From PVC group bacterium (GTDB lineage Bacteria; Verrucomicrobiota; Kiritimatiellia; CAIKKV01; PXCX01): a stretch of DNA of 5,223 bases. Position numbers and translations under genes: made by a program. Positions within the stretch are counted from its first letter, which is position 1. Every line of letters begins with the position of its first letter. Positions 1 to 4,717 of the stretch are shown here, one piece after another. Under the pieces are notes generated by a model, which saw only the letters and a list, made by a program, of their open reading frames with translations, did no database searches and was not told where the DNA came from. Location: the NCBI GenBank assembly GCA_003567575.1, contig PWZG01000309.1, forward strand, positions 1 to 5,223, read 5' to 3'.

Positions 1-57
1 ACCGGCGGCCTGCGCGATACGGCCATGTTTTATATGTCGCCTGAACAAAGCGAATGA
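1..57 (+). pseudogene. Possible C-terminal scrap of a Hanks-type Ser/Thr protein kinase (truncated)
   Basis: Frame 1 is open from the window edge and reads TGGLRDTAMFYMSPEQSE before a TGA stop at 55-57. The stretch FYMSPEQ looks like the end of the activation segment of bacterial Hanks-type kinases (usual form GTxxYMSPEQ, corresponding to the APE motif). In an intact kinase the alpha-F region and the rest of the C-lobe would follow, but here translation stops two codons later and no kinase-like continuation is visible in the other two frames. If the match is real, this is the broken end of a kinase gene whose start lies left of the window. Only 18 residues are visible, so a chance match or the genuine C-terminus of an unrelated protein remains possible. 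Confidence 0.35.
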
Positions 58-169
58 AAGAAATGGAGGAGGATCGGTGGACGCTTACGGTGGACGATGC
101 TCTTACCTGTCCGACGTAGATGGGCGAAATCGGATCGTAATCCGTAAGCGTCTTTTACACCCTGATGCC

Positions 170-229
170 ATGAAAACAGCCATATCGATACCTGATGACG
201 TGTTCTCGCGGGCAGAGAAGTTCGCACAT
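170..229 (+). pseudogene. N-terminal fragment of a type II antitoxin (ribbon-helix-helix/VapB-MazE-like)
   Basis: From the ATG at 170 the frame reads MKTAISIPDDVFSRAEKFAH. This is the typical opening of small antitoxins that bind DNA by a ribbon-helix-helix fold: a short beta strand (KTAISIP), then the start of helix 1 (DDVFSRAEKFA). Full-length members run about 70-90 residues and are normally followed at once by a MazF/PemK or PIN toxin. Here similarity ends after about 20 codons, where the sequence meets the opposite-strand integrase remnant; the frame stays open to 484 but the residues after 229 look like noise. No convincing ribosome binding site precedes the ATG and no toxin follows. 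I read it as the remains of a toxin-antitoxin locus destroyed by deletion or insertion. It is not a copy of the intact antitoxin at the right end of the window. Confidence 0.5.
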
Positions 230-446
230 CCAGACTTACTCGAACGGCCGATCCGGTCCAGAAACGCATGCACGTCGGCGGCCGATCGATCCCGCAACGG
301 TCCGGTCCCGGCTGCGATTTGGCAAATGTTTGCGCCCATCTCGCGTAAGCCGGAACGTCTGCCGCCGGGACGCCACGTTGCCGCGCCAGATCGGTGTAGA
401 AATTCCAAAAGTCACTGCGATCAGGGAGCTTGGGTTTGGATTGCAT
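229..446 (-). pseudogene. Tyrosine recombinase (integron-integrase-like) N-terminal domain, frameshifted and truncated
   Basis: Reading leftwards from the ATG at 446-444, the protein begins MQSKPKLPDRSDFWNFYTDL and continues ARQRGVPAADVPAYARWAQTFAKSQPG (to about 303). After a frame change near 300-305 it resumes as PLRDRSAADVHAFLDRIGRS (to about 241). Together these give the SAM-like core-binding domain typical of integron integrases and related phage-type integrases: a FxxxYxxxLxxxGVP...YxxWAxxF helix pair, then RSAxDVxAFL. Intact family members run over 300 residues and carry the R-H-R-Y catalytic residues in a C-terminal domain; none of that is present. The fragment ends at about 229, exactly where the opposite-strand antitoxin scrap begins. 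The start is supported by GGAGGT nine bases upstream. Both the frameshift and the truncation rule out function. Confidence 0.55.
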
Positions 447-455
447 CCGTTGCCT

Positions 456-461
456 ACCTCC
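456..461 (-). promoter_or_regulatory. Ribosome binding site of the integrase remnant
   Basis: On the - strand GGAGGT lies nine bases before the ATG at 446. It favours that start over the in-frame ATG at 464, which would place this site inside the coding region. Confidence 0.4.
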
Positions 462-489
462 CATCGTCACGATCAAGCCAATGAATTTC

Positions 490-510
490 CAAGGGTAACC
501 TTCGCTTCGC
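490..510 (+). repeat. 21-nt dispersed repeat, left copy
   Basis: The 21 bases beginning CAAGGGTAACCTTCGC recur exactly, in the same orientation, at 3812-3832. The flanks on both sides of the two copies differ. This copy forms part of the left arm of the hairpin at 497-547. Read on the - strand, it lies just upstream of the integrase remnant. Confidence 0.75.
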
Positions 511-547
511 CCCGCCACGCCGTAGGCTTGGTGAAGGCGAGTCGGTT
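497..547. repeat. REP-like imperfect hairpin downstream of the glycine-rich gene
   Basis: The core is a stem of CGCCACGCC (513-521) with GGCTTGGTG (525-533) around a 3-base loop, with one G-T pair and one mismatch. Outside it TTCGCC (506-511) pairs with GGCGAG (536-541) and AACC (497-500) with GGTT (544-547). It lies about 55 bases past the stop codon of the large - strand gene and could stabilise or terminate its transcript. No T-run follows the stem on the - strand, so it does not look like a standard intrinsic terminator. A REP-type repeat element is the more likely reading. Confidence 0.5.
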
Positions 548-601
548 GCCTTCGAAAACATCATAGCATTCCGGACCACAAATCCAAGTCAGCGAAATGA
601 T

Positions 602-3600
602 TCAGCGCAAAATAATCACGGTCCCGGTTGGAGTACCATCCACGAAACGGATTGTACCGGGTTCGCCGGGGCCATATCCGCTCGCTCCTCCATCAACGGA
701 GAACGAGCCAGAGAAACGGTTGAACGGTTCTTCCTCATCTGAGATCCGGTCGTGCAACCGAGGCACGGGCTGACCTTCGAAAAGCATAGCCCGTTCTTGG
801 TCCGGCACTTTGCGCCAAACAGCGATCCGCCCGCCGCCACCACCGCCACCGGTATTGTTGCCGCTGGTTTCCGTGCGGCCATCGCCACCGACGGCGCGAA
901 GCACGGCGCCACCTTTGGAACGAACATCATTGGCGGAAATCAGGACGCTGCCGCCAGCGCCACCGCCGCCGGCCCCGCCAACACATTCAGATCCATCCGT
1001 GTCAAGCGTACCTTCTAATTCGACGGTTGTGGCGATTTCCAACCAAATCACACCCCCGCCACTACCACTTGCGCCCGAACCGCCGCCACTACCTGGCCGA
1101 AACGGCGCCAGTTCAAGCCCGTAAGCAGCGCCACCGGAACCGGCGATGCTATCGCCGCCCCTGCCGCCATGACCGCCGCCACAACGCGTGCCGGCGGAGG
1201 TGAAGCCGTTCCCGTAACGATAACCGCGACCGACCGCTTTGAAACCGGCATTTTCCGCAACGGTAAGCGAACGCGCCCGGAATCGCGGCGAACCGCCGCC
1301 GCCGGCAGTGTATTCATGCGAATATGGATACACCCATCCACCAGTTTCAACGATCATCGCGCCGCTTATATTCACCTCGGCACCGAGAACAGAATCTACG
1401 CCGTTCGTCGATCCGGCGAAAACATTCAACACGCCATCGGCAAGCACCGTCAGGTCGCCGCCGCAGGTCAGGGTAGGTTGCGCTGCACCAGAAACGGCAC
1501 CGATACCCAACGCCCCATTGGGGCCGATCGTTACATCGCCCGTAACATTCAGGTTGAATCCGTCTTCGGCGAACGTGATCACGCTGTTGCTGACTGTCAG
1601 ATTCGCTACCGTCCAGGCATCAAAGTTTTCTGCATAAAAGCGTACATCCACGAACCGCTGGTTGTCGATGGTTTCCGACAATAATTCCGGCGTCGAACAC
1701 CAGACCGTGCCTTCCCCGGAATACAGTTGCCACGGACTATATTCACTCGTGTTATGGCAACTGGGACGACCGGGGCTGGTGCGGAAACGCGGCTGCACAA
1801 GACCGGAAACGTCCTGGTAATGCAAGGCAATCCGGCCGCCGCCGCCACCACCGCCTCTACCGCCGGAAGTGCCGCGGCCGCCATCCGCGCTGAACAGCGG
1901 CGACTGACCGGAGAGATTGTGGCTGTCTATCACGATCCCTCCGCCGGCGCCACCACCCAAGTGATAATCACGGCCGCTTCCGCCATTGGCGTTAATCGTT
2001 CCTGAAATGTGCGCATTAACCACTTCGATATAGATCAGACCGCCACCATAGGAGCTTGTATCGTAACCGCCGCTACCGGGGCGGACCGGGCGTTCGAGCG
2101 AACCGATATTGCCGGACTGCGGCCGAAAAGTGTCAGACGATCCGCCACGTCCGCCGTGACTTCCGCCCGTACCGCGGCTGGAATTGGCGCCTTGAACTCC
2201 CGGTGCGTCGCCCTCCCGGCCGGCATAACCGCGAGCGAAAGCGTTGAATCCGCTGTCCGCCGCAACCGTCAACGTTCCGAGCACAAAACGCGCCGACCCA
2301 CCGTTCGTGCTGTGGGAATAAGGATGTATCCAGGACGCGTCGGTTACGGCCAGTTCATTCGCCACCTCGATTCTGGCGCCGAAACCATCCAGCGTTCCGA
2401 CCGCCAGACCGCTGTAAACCGAAAAAGTGCCGCCGTTGGTCACGATCATATCGTTCCCAACCGCCAGAACGGAATTGGAATCGCCGAACAACTCACCAAT
2501 TCCCCATTCGCCATTGGCGCCAATCAAAACATCGCCGGTCACGGTCATATCGAGGCCGGGCGTCGCAAAGACAACGGCGCTGTTGCTCACCGTTAGACGG
2601 TTGAGCGATATGACATCACTCTCCCGGAAATACAAGTTGACATGATCGAAGCGATGGTTATCCAGCGTTTCGGTAATCAACGCTTCGTCGGACAGCGACA
2701 ACGTGCCCCACCCCGATCCAAGGAACCAGCCCCGTTCGTTAAGATCGCTAGTCGAGGAAGCGGAGCTCCCGCCTCCGAGACCGGATGCTGTGGAAAAGCG
2801 CACCGCTGGTTCGCCCTGCAATCCGTTATAGGAAACGCCGATCCGGCCACCACCGCCGCCGCCGCCGTGACTCAGGCCTTCTCCGCCACCGGCATCCAGC
2901 ACCGCAATGTTACCACCGCTGAAAATATCGCAATCGATGAAAATCGATCCGCCGGAACCGCCGCCGCCACCCCGTGTATGTCCGGAAACGGCATCCAGAC
3001 CACGGGCGGTAATCGTTCCGTGCAGGTCGACCGTTCCTCCGGCCTGTATCAGGACCGCACCGCCACCCGGGCCGCCATAGGACCCGTTGCAACCACCGCT
3101 CCCAGGCAGGATCGGTTCGTGCACCGATCCATACACGGGCAACCCGGTGCCCGTGTCGCCATATCCACCGCGGCCTCCATGACTGCCGCCGCCACGACGT
3201 TCCCCCCCGCCATGTCCCGGTCCATGGGATCCGAGGTACCCCTTGCCATCCGCATCAATTGCGGCATCTTCGCCCAGCGTGAAATCCTGGCAGACGATCC
3301 AGACCCGGTTGGACATGGCATTGTTGGTATAAGCCGCCGGCAACGTCAGCGTTCCGTCCTGCAAATCAACCGTATCGGACTGCAACCGCGTCGTCCAGTT
3401 GCTGAAGGTCAGCGTCCCACCGGTCATGGTGAACGAGGCCAGTTCTGCCGTTTCGTTAGTCAGCAAAATCGTGGCCCCGGCCGCAACCGTTACCTCGGCG
3501 CCCGCGCCCGGAACACCGGCCGGATTCCAGTTGTCCCCGTCGTGCCAATCCGCGCCATCGCCAAGACCATCCCAGGTAATTGTTTGCGCTACGGCACCGA

Positions 3601-3679
3601 ATGGGATGATGACCGTTGCCGCCCAGGAGACCATCGTCAGAATCCATTGCCGATTCCAATAACTCGCTAACGTCTTCAT
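602..3679 (-). CDS. Large secreted glycine-rich repeat protein (function unknown, probable cell-surface or extracellular)
   Basis: This 1025-residue protein has a complete frame with a single in-frame ATG after an upstream stop at about 3700. Residues 1-32 form a signal peptide: an N-region with K and R, a hydrophobic core (WILTMVSWAATVIIPFGAVA) and a likely cut after AVA. Residues 34-58 carry the pattern TWDG...W.DGDNWNPAGVPG seen at the mature N-terminus of many bacterial autotransporter-like and beta-helix proteins. The rest alternates three glycine-rich A modules (about 133-285, 470-621, 805-955) with two B modules (323-465, 655-800), with a period of about 336 residues. Each A module repeats GGxHGGRGG, PGSGG, a strand such as GGGxIxIE, and G7-8RI. 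The tail (956-1025) ends GTIRFVDGTPTGTVIILR, with no PEP-CTERM, LPXTG, type IX tail or outer-membrane barrel visible. Enzymatic motifs are not apparent. Export is well supported; a structural or adhesive surface role is inference. Confidence 0.9.
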   Translation of the reverse strand: MKTLASYWNRQWILTMVSWAATVIIPFGAVAQTITWDGLGDGADWHDGDNWNPAGVPGAGAEVTVAAGATILLTNETAELASFTMTGGTLTFSNWTTRLQSDTVDLQDGTLTLPAAYTNNAMSNRVWIVCQDFTLGEDAAIDADGKGYLGSHGPGHGGGERRGGGSHGGRGGYGDTGTGLPVYGSVHEPILPGSGGCNGSYGGPGGGAVLIQAGGTVDLHGTITARGLDAVSGHTRGGGGGSGGSIFIDCDIFSGGNIAVLDAGGGEGLSHGGGGGGGRIGVSYNGLQGEPAVRFSTASGLGGGSSASSTSDLNERGWFLGSGWGTLSLSDEALITETLDNHRFDHVNLYFRESDVISLNRLTVSNSAVVFATPGLDMTVTGDVLIGANGEWGIGELFGDSNSVLAVGNDMIVTNGGTFSVYSGLAVGTLDGFGARIEVANELAVTDASWIHPYSHSTNGGSARFVLGTLTVAADSGFNAFARGYAGREGDAPGVQGANSSRGTGGSHGGRGGSSDTFRPQSGNIGSLERPVRPGSGGYDTSSYGGGLIYIEVVNAHISGTINANGGSGRDYHLGGGAGGGIVIDSHNLSGQSPLFSADGGRGTSGGRGGGGGGGRIALHYQDVSGLVQPRFRTSPGRPSCHNTSEYSPWQLYSGEGTVWCSTPELLSETIDNQRFVDVRFYAENFDAWTVANLTVSNSVITFAEDGFNLNVTGDVTIGPNGALGIGAVSGAAQPTLTCGGDLTVLADGVLNVFAGSTNGVDSVLGAEVNISGAMIVETGGWVYPYSHEYTAGGGGSPRFRARSLTVAENAGFKAVGRGYRYGNGFTSAGTRCGGGHGGRGGDSIAGSGGAAYGLELAPFRPGSGGGSGASGSGGGVIWLEIATTVELEGTLDTDGSECVGGAGGGGAGGSVLISANDVRSKGGAVLRAVGGDGRTETSGNNTGGGGGGGRIAVWRKVPDQERAMLFEGQPVPRLHDRISDEEEPFNRFSGSFSVDGGASGYGPGEPGTIRFVDGTPTGTVIILR
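815..1267 (-). repeat. Glycine-rich A module, copy 3 (residues 805-955)
   Basis: Landmarks: LTVAENAGFKAVGRGY, GGGHGGRGG, RPGSGG, GGGVIWLE with TVELEGTLDTDG, GGGGAGGSVLIS, and the glycine run before RIAVW. It starts 335 residues after copy 2. No third B module follows; a charged tail of about 70 residues ends the protein. Confidence 0.8.
1280..1717 (-). repeat. B module, copy 2 (residues 655-800)
   Basis: Runs from GEGTVWCSTPELLSETIDNQR to HEYTAGGGGSPRF. It matches copy 1 in LTVSNS, NVTGDVTIGPNG, LGIG and WVYPYSHEY. It carries two cysteines (C661, C739) that have no counterpart in copy 1. Confidence 0.8.
1817..2272 (-). repeat. Glycine-rich A module, copy 2 (residues 470-621)
   Basis: Landmarks in the same order as copy 1: LTVAADSGFNAFARGY, GGSHGGRGG, RPGSGG, GGGLIYIE with AHISGTINANGG, GGGAGGGIVID, and the G8 run before RIALHY. 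It starts 337 residues after copy 1. Confidence 0.8.
2285..2713 (-). repeat. B module, copy 1 (residues 323-465)
   Basis: It runs from GWGTLSLSDEALITETLDNHR to SHSTNGGSARF and is not glycine-rich. Shared with copy 2: ETxDNxRFxxVxxY, LTVSNS, a VTGDVxIGxNG stretch, an IGxxxG turn, and WxxPYSHxxxxGG...RF at the end. Repeated VTGDV and LTV strands suggest beta-solenoid rungs. Confidence 0.8.
2825..3283 (-). repeat. Glycine-rich A module, copy 1 (residues 133-285)
   Basis: Order of landmarks: FTLGEDAAIDADGKGY, GGGSHGGRGG, LPGSGG, GGGAVLIQ with TVDLHGTITARG, GGSGGSIFID, then the glycine run before RIGVSY. The same order recurs in copies 2 and 3. Alternating short beta-like strands and glycine runs suggest a beta-helix or stacked polyglycine fold; that is inference. 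Confidence 0.8.
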
Positions 3680-3708
3680 GATGTCTTCCTTGTTGCGTTA
3701 TCATTCAT
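3676..3708 (-). CDS. Possible 10-residue leader peptide overlapping the start of the glycine-rich gene
   Basis: The frame from the ATG at 3708 reads MNDNATRKTS and stops at TGA 3678-3676. Its stop overlaps the ATG of the large gene as ATGA, the classic arrangement for translational coupling. It has its own AAGGAAG at 3715-3721, six bases before the ATG. The ribosome binding site of the large gene lies inside this small frame, so leader translation would pass over it. The peptide has no run of a single amino acid, so classical amino-acid attenuation is not suggested. It may also be a chance ORF, or the two start regions may be a small local duplication. Existence as a translated peptide is inferred only from the signals. 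Confidence 0.35.
   Translation of the reverse strand: MNDNATRKTS
3685..3691 (-). promoter_or_regulatory. Ribosome binding site of the glycine-rich gene
   Basis: On the - strand AAGGAAG lies five bases before the ATG at 3679, fixing the start. The same heptamer occurs 30 bases further upstream before the leader ORF. Confidence 0.65.
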
Positions 3709-3779
3709 GGAAATCTTCCTTTTCAAGAGTTGGCGGTAAGACATGAGGTTCTTGCAAAACCCCCTGCGAAGCTGCGCCT

Positions 3780-3802
3780 AACGGCTTGCTCCGCAGGCCG
3801 TT
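3780..3802. repeat. Small hairpin in the leader region
   Basis: AACGGC (3780-3785) pairs with GCCGTT (3797-3802) around an 11-base loop, followed on the + strand by two more T residues. An alternative fold pairs CCTGCG (3763-3768) with CGCAGG (3792-3797), with an inner AAGC/GCTT stem (3769-3772 with 3784-3787). The two folds are mutually exclusive. No gene on the + strand ends here, so terminator function is doubtful. Confidence 0.4.
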
Positions 3803-3811
3803 TTGTAAGTT

Positions 3812-3832
3812 CAAGGGTAACCTTCGCTTCGC
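3812..3832 (+). repeat. 21-nt dispersed repeat, right copy
   Basis: Exact copy of 490-510 in the same orientation. The second hairpin arm present at the left copy (GGTGAAGGCG...) is missing here, so this looks like a half element. Confidence 0.75.
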
Positions 3833-3859
3833 TCGGTAGCTTTCAGAGGCGGGAGGCCG

Positions 3860-3927
3860 GCCTGTCTGCGTGCGCCGTGCCTGCGCCGCGTACCTTGGCG
3901 CGGCAGGCAGGGCACGCACAGACAGGC
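3860..3927. repeat. Large imperfect palindrome, REP/REPIN-like
   Basis: The outer arms GCCTGTCTG (3860-3868) and CAGACAGGC (3919-3927) pair perfectly. Towards the centre TGCCTG (3878-3883) pairs with CAGGCA (3904-3909), and CCGCG (3886-3890) with CGCGG (3899-3903), around the loop TACCTTGG. Small bulges separate the stems. Size and architecture resemble paired REP sequences mobilised by RAYT transposases, and a RAYT-like remnant lies about 400 bases to the right. It could also act as a strong RNA structure in the leader of the large gene. Confidence 0.65.
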
Positions 3928-3947
3928 AGGCAAAGTATTGCCCTATG

Positions 3948-3977
3948 TTTTTAAGTTACTACCTGATGCCGAGTCAA
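3948..3977 (-). promoter_or_regulatory. Weak candidate promoter for the glycine-rich gene
   Basis: On the - strand TTGACT (3977-3972) is followed after 18 bases by TAAAAA (3953-3948), five and four matches out of six to the sigma70 boxes. A transcript from here would have a leader of roughly 260 bases containing the palindrome and small hairpin. No better candidate was found closer to the gene. Confidence 0.25.
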
Positions 3978-4038
3978 GTTCACGGCACTCCGCCCCATCT
4001 GTTGAAATCAAAGCGTACCAATCCTGGACTGAAACGTC

Positions 4039-4081
4039 AATCCCGGAAGTCGATTTTTTAATTTTTTACTTCCGAAGGATT
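4039..4081. repeat. Inverted repeat with AT-rich loop
   Basis: AATCC (4039-4043) and CGGAAGT (4044-4050) pair with ACTTCCG (4068-4074) and GGATT (4077-4081); a two-base bulge (4075-4076) interrupts one side. The 17-base loop is nearly all A and T. It lies beyond the 3' side of the IS91-like fragment and could mark a mobile-element end; no gene clearly ends here for it to terminate. Confidence 0.45.
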
Positions 4082-4215
4082 ATCGGAATTCGACAAAATC
4101 ATGGAAAAGAGTTTTGATTGTTATGCTTTGATGGTCGCAATTGATCCAATGGATGGATTCCAATCGTGTGTGACGTAAAAGTCTTTTGATATGGCAGATC
4201 CGACTGCGGCGGAAA

Positions 4216-4335
4216 ACAACGCAAACATAACCGGCTCTTGCAGGTAAAACCGACTTTCTTGGTTCTCCCGCAGTCCTGACAGTAATACTCGTAATAGCCT
4301 GGCGCGATATCGCCACACGAAAGCATCCGCTGTCT
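4216..4335 (-). pseudogene. IS91-like transposase zinc-binding domain fragment
   Basis: On the - strand the frame reads RQRMLSCGDIAPGYYEYYCQ then DCGRTKKVGFTCKSRLCLRC. It carries the cysteine pattern CxxC (codons at 4281 and 4272), then CxxxxCxxC (4242, 4227, 4218). This is the N-terminal zinc-binding domain typical of IS91/IS801-type transposases, where a LxCGD...G motif precedes CxxCG and CK.R..C..C. Downstream of the last cysteine the frame remains open to 4099 but loses similarity, and the HUH/Y catalytic region is absent. Upstream, similarity stops at about 4335, where the RAYT-like remnant begins on the other strand. It is a dead fragment of a rolling-circle type element. The stretch 4082-4215 beside it is visibly more AT-rich than the large gene and holds nothing else I recognise. 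Confidence 0.55.
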
Positions 4336-4336
4336 G

Positions 4337-4606
4337 AGTGAATTTGAAGGGTTGCGAGGGGTCGCAAAGCTATCCGGTGGCGATGTAGATTCAGTTCTGG
4401 CGCGTCGTCGCGGCCAGGTGTGGAAAGGGATTGCGGCATGGTTGATGGTGAAGCACGTCGGCATGACGCGTCGTGATGTGGCGCAGGTGCTCGGGCTTGC
4501 CGGCGGCTCGGGCGTCAGTTACCAAATCAAGCTTGCCAAGCAGGCGATGGCGAATGATAGCCGGTTGGAGAACCGCATTAAACAGCTTGAGAAAAAATGG
4601 CAATAA
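4337..4606 (+). pseudogene. RAYT-like (REP-associated tyrosine transposase) C-terminal fragment
   Basis: The frame reads SEFEGLRGVAKLSGGDVDSV then LARRRGQVWKGIAAWLMVKH and ends in a helix-rich tail (ENRIKQLEKKWQ) before TAA at 4604. A DnaA/HTH-like region (MTRRDVAQVLGLAGGSGVSYQ) of this type closes many RAYT proteins, especially in environmental PVC and deltaproteobacterial genomes, to judge from its RRRG..WKG..AWL core. The N-terminal HUH domain with its HxH and catalytic tyrosine, which should precede it, is missing. The frame is open only from 4298 and has no ATG or ribosome site, so it is a 5'-truncated pseudogene. A TTG at 4352 is a formal but unlikely start. The large palindrome at 3860-3927 may be a substrate of such an enzyme. 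The alternative is a stand-alone HTH protein. Confidence 0.55.
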
Positions 4607-4661
4607 CCTCTTATTCGTTATTTGCAGGACCCCTCAGCTCTTCGGCAACTGGATCGAAGAC

Positions 4662-4690
4662 TTGACAATCCCGGCGTACACGTGTAGCAT
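4662..4690 (+). promoter_or_regulatory. Sigma70-type promoter of the toxin-antitoxin operon
   Basis: TTGACA (4662-4667) is a perfect -35 box, separated by 17 bases from TAGCAT (4685-4690), a four-of-six -10 box. Transcription should start near 4697, about 20 bases before the antitoxin ATG. Confidence 0.75.
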
Positions 4691-4696
4691 ACGTGT
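4677..4696 (+). promoter_or_regulatory. Probable autoregulatory operator of the toxin-antitoxin operon
   Basis: TACACGTGTA (4677-4686) is a perfect 10-base palindrome. Its ACGTGT (4680-4685) recurs 11 bases on at 4691-4696, so the -10 box is bracketed by two half-sites about one helical turn apart on one DNA face. This spacing suits ribbon-helix-helix antitoxin dimers binding side by side and blocking RNA polymerase. Confidence 0.5.
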
Positions 4697-4705
4697 TATT
4701 TTAAA

Positions 4706-4711
4706 AGAGGG
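4706..4711 (+). promoter_or_regulatory. Ribosome binding site of the antitoxin gene
   Basis: AGAGGG lies six bases before the ATG at 4718 and supports that start. Confidence 0.55.
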
Positions 4712-4717
4712 TGCATA

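Larger units (their letters stand above)
3709..4038. other. Non-coding, repeat-rich region upstream of the glycine-rich gene
   Basis: I see no supportable gene here; the frames that cross it lack recognisable family motifs. It holds the leader ribosome site, a small hairpin, the right copy of the 21-nt repeat, a large palindrome and a weak promoter candidate, each listed separately. The remaining stretch, about 3978-4038, shows nothing I can name. Confidence 0.6.

Noticed and set aside
62..118. Mini-ORF MEEDRWTLTVDDALTCPT
   Set aside because: It is only 18 codons, its ATG falls within the purine-rich stretch that could serve as its ribosome site, and it has no recognisable motif.
77..484. 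135-codon + strand frame containing the antitoxin scrap
   Set aside because: Only the 20 codons from 170 look like a protein family; the rest runs antisense to the integrase remnant and looks like noise.
497..547. Intrinsic terminator of the glycine-rich gene
   Set aside because: A strong stem is present, but no T-run follows it on the - strand; kept only as a REP-like hairpin.
2642..3670. Long open frame on the + strand (342 codons) and many shorter ones across 750-3700
   Set aside because: They lie opposite the glycine-rich gene. GGN codons on one strand read as stop-poor, Arg/Ala/Pro/Thr-rich frames on the other; none has family motifs or a signal peptide.
3774..3806. Possible integron attC site (GCCTAAC fits the RYYYAAC core)
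   Set aside because: The matching GTTRRRY core is not present (it reads GTTTTGT) and the hairpin is too short for an attC site.
3701..3919. 72-codon - strand frame just upstream of the glycine-rich gene
   Set aside because: It runs through the palindrome and repeat region, has Arg/Pro/Ala-rich composition, no ribosome site and no motif.
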